Assembly: GCA_949358305.1 (NCBI GenBank)
Contig: OX442314.1
Location: forward strand, 33,845,608 to 33,909,607
DNA: 64,000 bases
Origin: Strigamia acuminata
Taxonomy: Eukaryota > Arthropoda > Chilopoda > Geophilomorpha > Linotaeniidae
Reading direction: 5' to 3'
A model generated the notes under the pieces. It was given only the letters and a program-made list of their open reading frames with translations. It was not told the DNA's origin and ran no database searches. The position numbers and the translations under genes are program-made. The stretch's first letter is position 1. Every line of letters starts with the position of its first letter. Positions 62,053 through 64,000 of this stretch are shown one piece after another.

Positions 62053-63011
62053 TGTGGTGATCTCAAAATATTCACCAACTTAGAAGATTAAATTAATTAT
62101 CTTCTAATTAATTTGACTGTGGCACACGCCAAGTCAGATCATGTGACCGAGGGGAGAAATCCTCTCTAGGCACATATCACCCCAGGTTGTCCGGGGTGAA
62201 AACGGTTATTAGCCGTTATGGTGCAATATGGTGTAATAACCACTAGTTGCACCCATTTGAGCTAAGTGCGCAGGTTTTCTGCGCAATATTGAAGCGTGCT
62301 GGGCTCGCGTCTTGGCTCAAATCGGGACTCTGAAAAATACAACAACAACCTCAACATCACTGCGATATCTGCTCCGACAATACGTATTGATAGAGGACCG
62401 TTGTAACTCAGTTTCACCTGCTATCTTTGTGCCACCCAAAGCACAAAGCCAGCAATTCTGCTTGAATTAGCCGTAGCTAATTCCAGCAAACGAGAAGAAG
62501 AAGTTTCCCGACGATCGTGAACCATCGCCGTCGCTGCCGCGCGAACGACAGCCACCGCCATCGTACGAGAGCCGGACGCCTACAGCCGTCAACCACCGCC
62601 GCCGAGCCGTCGCACGAGCCGTAGAAGGAGCCCACGAGAACCATCGTCTTCGACCATCGTTCGTGAGTTCAGCAAACGAAGACAATTCGCCTTCGCCTAA
62701 CAACTGTGTGTTGTTTAAGCGCCATTTTAGCGCTTTGTAGCTTGCAACAGTCGTTGCAAGCCCTTCCATTGTTCCCGCTCATTTCATTTCGCGACTTGTC
62801 GCCATTGTGATATTTTTAACTAGTCATTGTAATTTAAACGAATAAATACATATTTGTGATTTTTATTAATAAAACTGTCTTTTTATTTCTTTTCCTTAAA
62901 CTTAACCCCTAGATAATTTAAGGCCGCCGATTGTAAGTCTTTTATAGCATTCACCTGCGGTTTCTGCTTAATTTATTAGAAATTAAGTGGATAAAAACCC
63001 GGATCGCAGCA
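62053..63011 (+). repeat. 3' LTR of the 12.3-kb element
   Basis: 959 bp, read as identical to 50678-51636. It is followed by the GATT target duplication. Confidence 0.95.
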
Positions 63012-63240
63012 GATTGTGACAATGTGGAATAAGCCAACCGCACAGCCTCGGATACCGCCATTACAGAACCGAACCGGAGACCAGTCAGCCCGACGATAGA
63101 TGACATCTTTTCTCCATGCGAATACGATGTATTGACCCATCTATTTCGGAGCCAAGGACACCAATCGTATTATCACTGGCCATCTTTGTAGGCCATTTTA
63201 TTTATATAACGGAGTTATACTAAATAAATGTCATATGATT
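63012..63240. repeat. Hairpin-dense non-coding repeat, tract C (right part)
   Basis: Continuation of 49620-50677 past the retrotransposon. It resembles the reverse complement of 29442-29560: both have CAGTCAGCCCG/CAGCCAGCCCG, ATAGATGACATCT, GGA-CACCAAT and then a hairpin with a GGCC or GGCTGT stem. It ends in an AT-rich tract with AATAAA near 63222. Confidence 0.6.
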
Positions 63241-64000
63241 TGAGAAAACCCACGATTCCATTTTATTTACACTGTTGCAATAATTCACTTTCATTAATTG
63301 TTAAACTTGTTCTCGTGAGCTTTTAGTAGTTTGACATAGCTTTTCTCGACCAGATATTGTAAAATATTTGCGCCGAAAGAACATTGTCACAGAGTAGTAT
63401 AAGTACTGCACTTTACTTTGGTAATCTTGGGCTTGCCTACCTTATTATTTTGACATTTTTGGTCGATAGATGGTGCTGATTGCAAAAACCAAATCACCTA
63501 GACTAGATCATTATCACACACTAGAAAGTAGGGCATAAAAGGGGTTCCAACTTAATCCTTTCTTGGAATTAAACTGGTCAAGTGTTTTTTATTTAGCAAA
63601 TGAATAATTGCTATTCAGAAGAATATTTTGGCCAGAAATTCGGTTTTCCAATTTTGATCAATTTTTATTACTACAGGCAGAACCAGGCCGAAGTTGGCAA
63701 CACATTCACATTCGCCCAAACTACAGATAGAACAAATCCCAAATTTTTTTTACCACAAATTTCAATGATTACGAAAAGATAGAGGACTTTCTCCTAAACA
63801 AACCGTGAACAGCACAAGTCTCTACTCCTCTTATCATAGTTTTCGAGCAGCAAGCATTTGAATATGGCACAAAAAAGACTTGTACTAAATTTCCAAATCT
63901 GGTGCCACAACTTAAAACCGGGTGTGACTAACCTAAGATGGCTGAGATAAGTTGCATAGTACTAATTCAATGGTGTTCTACAACTTTGTAATTGGAAATT
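63241..64000. other. Unassigned right flank
   Basis: No supported gene. The last 45 bases (from about 63955: TTCTACAACTTTGTAATTGG) look like the start of another copy of the CACCCTGTAT-type dispersed repeat, cut by the window end. Confidence 0.45.

Larger units (their letters stand above)
50678..63011 (+). mobile_element. 12.3-kb Ty3-like LTR retrotransposon with a third, spliced ORF
   Basis: A 12334-bp element with two 959-bp LTRs (50678-51636 and 62053-63011) that I read as identical, TG...CA ends and a GATT target duplication (50674-50677 and 63012-63015). Order inside: primer-binding site, gag, a -1 frameshift site, pol, a non-coding gap with splice signals, a third ORF, a polypurine tract. 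All three frames are open, so the insertion is recent and may be active. Short inverted repeats are unusually dense over its whole length. It sits in an older non-coding repeat. Confidence 0.95.

Overview
The window is eukaryotic nuclear DNA. It has genes split by short GT-AG introns, AATAAA poly(A) signals, long AT-rich satellites and several transposon classes. An arthropod is most likely: there are (TTAGG)-like interstitial tracts and a multi-copy intron-poor protein family that I recall, without being able to check, from spider genomes. A chelicerate is my best guess, with moderate confidence. I see no rRNA, tRNA or CRISPR.

Region 1 (1-19427) is a tandem segmental duplication with a 7749-bp period. 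Each unit carries the C-terminal exons of a JIP3/JIP4 (sunday driver) scaffold gene on +, a Tc1 transposase relic, the 3' part of a convergent minus-strand gene, and long satellite arrays. Only the last copy of the minus-strand gene (18441-19583) is intact. Divergence between copies implies two duplication steps.

Region 2 (19428-29230) holds a broken CUL5-derived pseudogene and a second member of the same minus-strand family (21871-29209). That second gene is split by an intact Ty3/gypsy element (23748-29123) with apparently identical LTRs and a 4-bp target duplication.

Region 3 (29231-41747) is a transposon graveyard: a hairpin-dense non-coding tract, a MULE transposase fragment, a MULE-type foldback MITE with a 9-bp target duplication, and a second hairpin array at 37995-38245. 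Between them lies a six-exon gene for a secreted eight-cysteine protein (35554-36614).

Region 4 (41748-48461) is a nine-exon minus-strand PRDM-family gene (PR/SET domain plus C2H2 fingers, 834 aa). Its introns are filled by nested hAT-like elements and satellites.

Region 5 (48462-64000) contains a 486-bp MITE and a 12.3-kb Ty3-like retrotransposon (50678-63011) with 959-bp LTRs that look identical, gag, pol joined by a -1 frameshift signal, and a third, spliced ORF of unknown type. The element is inserted into an older non-coding repeat. The most unusual signal in the window is that this element, both its coding and non-coding parts, and three non-coding tracts elsewhere, are packed with short inverted repeats (7-14 bp stems) whose sequences are unrelated to one another.
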